Positions 14,998 through 16,544 of a stretch of 16,544 bases of DNA are shown piece after piece. The stretch lies in assembly GCA_030647575.1 (NCBI GenBank), contig JAUSJS010000296.1:1-16544 (forward strand), read 5' to 3'. Origin of the DNA: Candidatus Limnocylindrales bacterium. Lineage in GTDB: Bacteria > Chloroflexota > Limnocylindria > Limnocylindrales > CSP1-4. The position numbers were made by a program, and so were the translations under genes. The notes below the pieces were generated by a model. It did not search any database. It was not told the origin of the DNA and was given only the letters and a program-made list of their open reading frames with translations. The first letter of the stretch is position 1; each line of letters begins with the position of its first letter.

Positions 14998-15203
14998 GCC
15001 GCTCAATTCGGGATGGCCGACGGGGCAGGCGGCCGTCTTGCGCGCCCTCGCAGGAGAGCTGGCTGTGCAGCCTTGCGCGGGACGGCGGCGGGGCGCGCAT
15101 CCTGGCGGTTGAGCGCTACGGCCCGCTCCCGAGGGGACGGCTGTGCACCTGGTGCCCATAACCGACACCTGCGACGGTGGAAGCGTCGGCGTCGTGCGCC
15201 TCA

Positions 15204-15243
15204 TGCCCAATTCCGGCCGGTGGAGGTCGGAATTTGTCGGGCA
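15204..15243. repeat. Strong bulged hairpin in the radC-mreB gap
   Basis: AATTCCGGCC (15209-15218) pairs with GGTCGGAATT (15225-15234) as a 10-bp stem with one G-T pair and a 6-nt loop. Outside it, TGCCC (15204-15208) pairs with GGGCA (15239-15243), leaving a 4-nt bulge (TGTC) on one side. The AT-rich segment inside the stem stands out in this GC-rich region. It could be an RNA structure (terminator, attenuator or small RNA) or the decayed end of an insertion sequence. Confidence 0.6.
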
Positions 15244-15311
15244 CGTGCATGGGACGCACCAGATCGACCAGCCGAGACATTCAGACGCTCGTTATGGTCG
15301 CCAGATGCACA

Positions 15312-15340
15312 GCGGCCGGCCGCGCCGATCGCGCCGGCGC
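15312..15340 (-). terminator. Palindromes after radC, probable terminator region
   Basis: About 22 nt after the radC stop, GCGCCG (15322-15327) and CGGCGC (15335-15340) form a 6-bp stem with a 7-nt loop. It is followed and partly overlapped by the perfect 12-nt palindrome GCGGCCGGCCGC (15312-15323). No T-run follows, so termination would have to be of the hairpin-only or Rho-assisted type. Confidence 0.35.
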
Positions 15341-15362
15341 TGGAGCGGCTCAGGCGGACGGC

Positions 15363-16139
<777 letters not shown>

Positions 16140-16294
16140 CTGGCCTGTCTCCCTGATCGACCTGGGGCACTGGGCGTCCCCGCGGCCCGGACGACGGGAG
16201 CCCGCCGATTCCCCCCGCCATCCGGACCTCGAGGACACGGCAGAGCCTAGGCGGGAGGCCTCATCGGGCACTCAATCGGCGGTGCACCCTCGCT

Positions 16295-16325
16295 CATCGC
16301 TCCGCGATGAAACGGGCGCGCCCGT
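16295..16325 (-). terminator. Tandem hairpins at the end of the CPBP gene
   Basis: ACGGGCGCGCCCGT (16312-16325) is a perfect 14-nt palindrome that begins within the TGA stop and, on the minus strand, runs into three Ts. CATCGC and GCGATG (16295-16309) form a second 6-bp stem with a 3-nt loop directly behind. Two stems in tandem after a stop codon suggest a transcription terminator. Confidence 0.5.
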
Positions 16326-16544
16326 CAGATCGGGCGCTCGGCAACCTCGGCGATGGCCAGCAGCACCGCGTTGAACGCGGCGTGCAGCCCGAACGACGAC
16401 CAGATCGTGCCTCGTCGGACGAACAGCCAGCCGAGCGCGAGGGCAATCGGGACACGGGTCCCGAAGCCCACGACCGCCAACCCGAGCGCGTTCCCGGCCG
16501 ACGTCCCCGACGTGGTCAGCACGTGGGCGAAGGCGAAGACGAGC
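16325..16544 (-). CDS. CPBP-family intramembrane metalloprotease, C-terminal fragment (5' end beyond window)
   Basis: Only the last 72 residues are in the window; the frame is open at the window edge. They carry two of the conserved CPBP (Abi/CAAX protease) motifs: LVFAFAH, matching the second motif whose His binds metal, and FGLHAAFN, matching the third motif HxxxN. The ALALGWLFVRRGTIWSSFGLHA context (Gly-Trp-Leu, a small cytoplasmic loop with Arg-Arg, then the His helix) is typical of the family. The first motif (EExxxR) must lie upstream, outside the window. These are polytopic membrane proteases or scaffolds involved in peptide maturation, bacteriocin immunity or protein processing; the actual role here is unknown. 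Two hairpins follow the stop. Confidence 0.75.
   Translation of the reverse strand, partial: LVFAFAHVLTTSGTSAGNALGLAVVGFGTRVPIALALGWLFVRRGTIWSSFGLHAAFNAVLLAIAEVAERPI

Larger units (their letters stand above)
14998..15362. other. Non-coding stretch between radC and mreB
   Basis: About 365 nt separate the radC stop from the mreB promoter. From the radC side it holds two palindromes (15312-15340) and a strong bulged hairpin (15204-15243). The remainder, 14998-15203, is GC-rich with no riboswitch, tRNA or protein-coding frame that I recognise. A plus-strand frame starting at 15143 crosses the hairpin and runs into radC antisense; its composition gives no reason to call it a gene. Confidence 0.5.

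Noticed and set aside
12891..15161. A 756-codon open frame on the plus strand, antisense to mreC and mreB
   Set aside because: It lies opposite two certain genes, and its product is a run of Arg/Asp/Gly-rich segments with no family motif, as expected from the antisense of GC-rich codons.

Overview
The window is uniformly GC-rich and gene-dense, with no sign of eukaryotic, phage or plasmid organisation. The gene content is bacterial chromosome core plus cell-envelope functions: dTDP-rhamnose synthesis, MreB/MreC, RadC, glycosyltransferases and secreted proteins with FlgD-type Ig repeats. A free-living, rod-shaped, high-GC bacterium fits best. Repeated TANNNT boxes 7-8 nt before start codons, a 262-residue polyprenol-phosphate mannosyltransferase without membrane domains, and a GT4 enzyme of unusual sequence make me lean towards Chloroflexota (Limnocylindria-like). 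That placement is an impression, not shown by any marker gene.

Layout. Positions 1-10430 are all on the minus strand. Reading in the direction of transcription, they start with a tightly coupled rmlA-rmlB-rmlD-rmlC operon (10430 to 7097) that makes dTDP-L-rhamnose. Next come two large secreted proteins with matching C-terminal FlgD/Ig repeats. One has an N-terminal domain that looks like a clan CD (gingipain/caspase-like) cysteine peptidase (6875-4596); the other has a GH18 glycosidase domain of the YaaH/spore-hydrolase type (4439-1926). They are followed by a polyprenol-phosphate mannosyltransferase-like GT2 (1894-1106) that overlaps by 4 nt the start of a GT4-like glycosyltransferase leaving the window at position 1.

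Positions 10537-12811 are on the plus strand: a PadR-family repressor, an overlapping HAAS-type membrane protein with a large extracytoplasmic tail, and a small two-helix membrane protein of unknown family. An inverted repeat lies just before padR. Positions 12831-16544 are again minus strand: the 3' part of a CPBP intramembrane protease gene (cut by the window end), radC, and mreB-mreC. A 360-nt non-coding stretch between radC and mreB carries a strong bulged hairpin.

How they fit together: rhamnose donor synthesis, two glycosyltransferases and two secreted repeat proteins form a surface-building neighbourhood, next to the MreB/MreC elongation machinery. The PadR/HAAS pair is a probable self-contained envelope-sensing unit. 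The most interesting item is the peptidase-like FlgD-repeat protein beside the GH18 FlgD-repeat protein. Nothing in the window is an obvious defence system, CRISPR array, tRNA, rRNA or intact mobile element.
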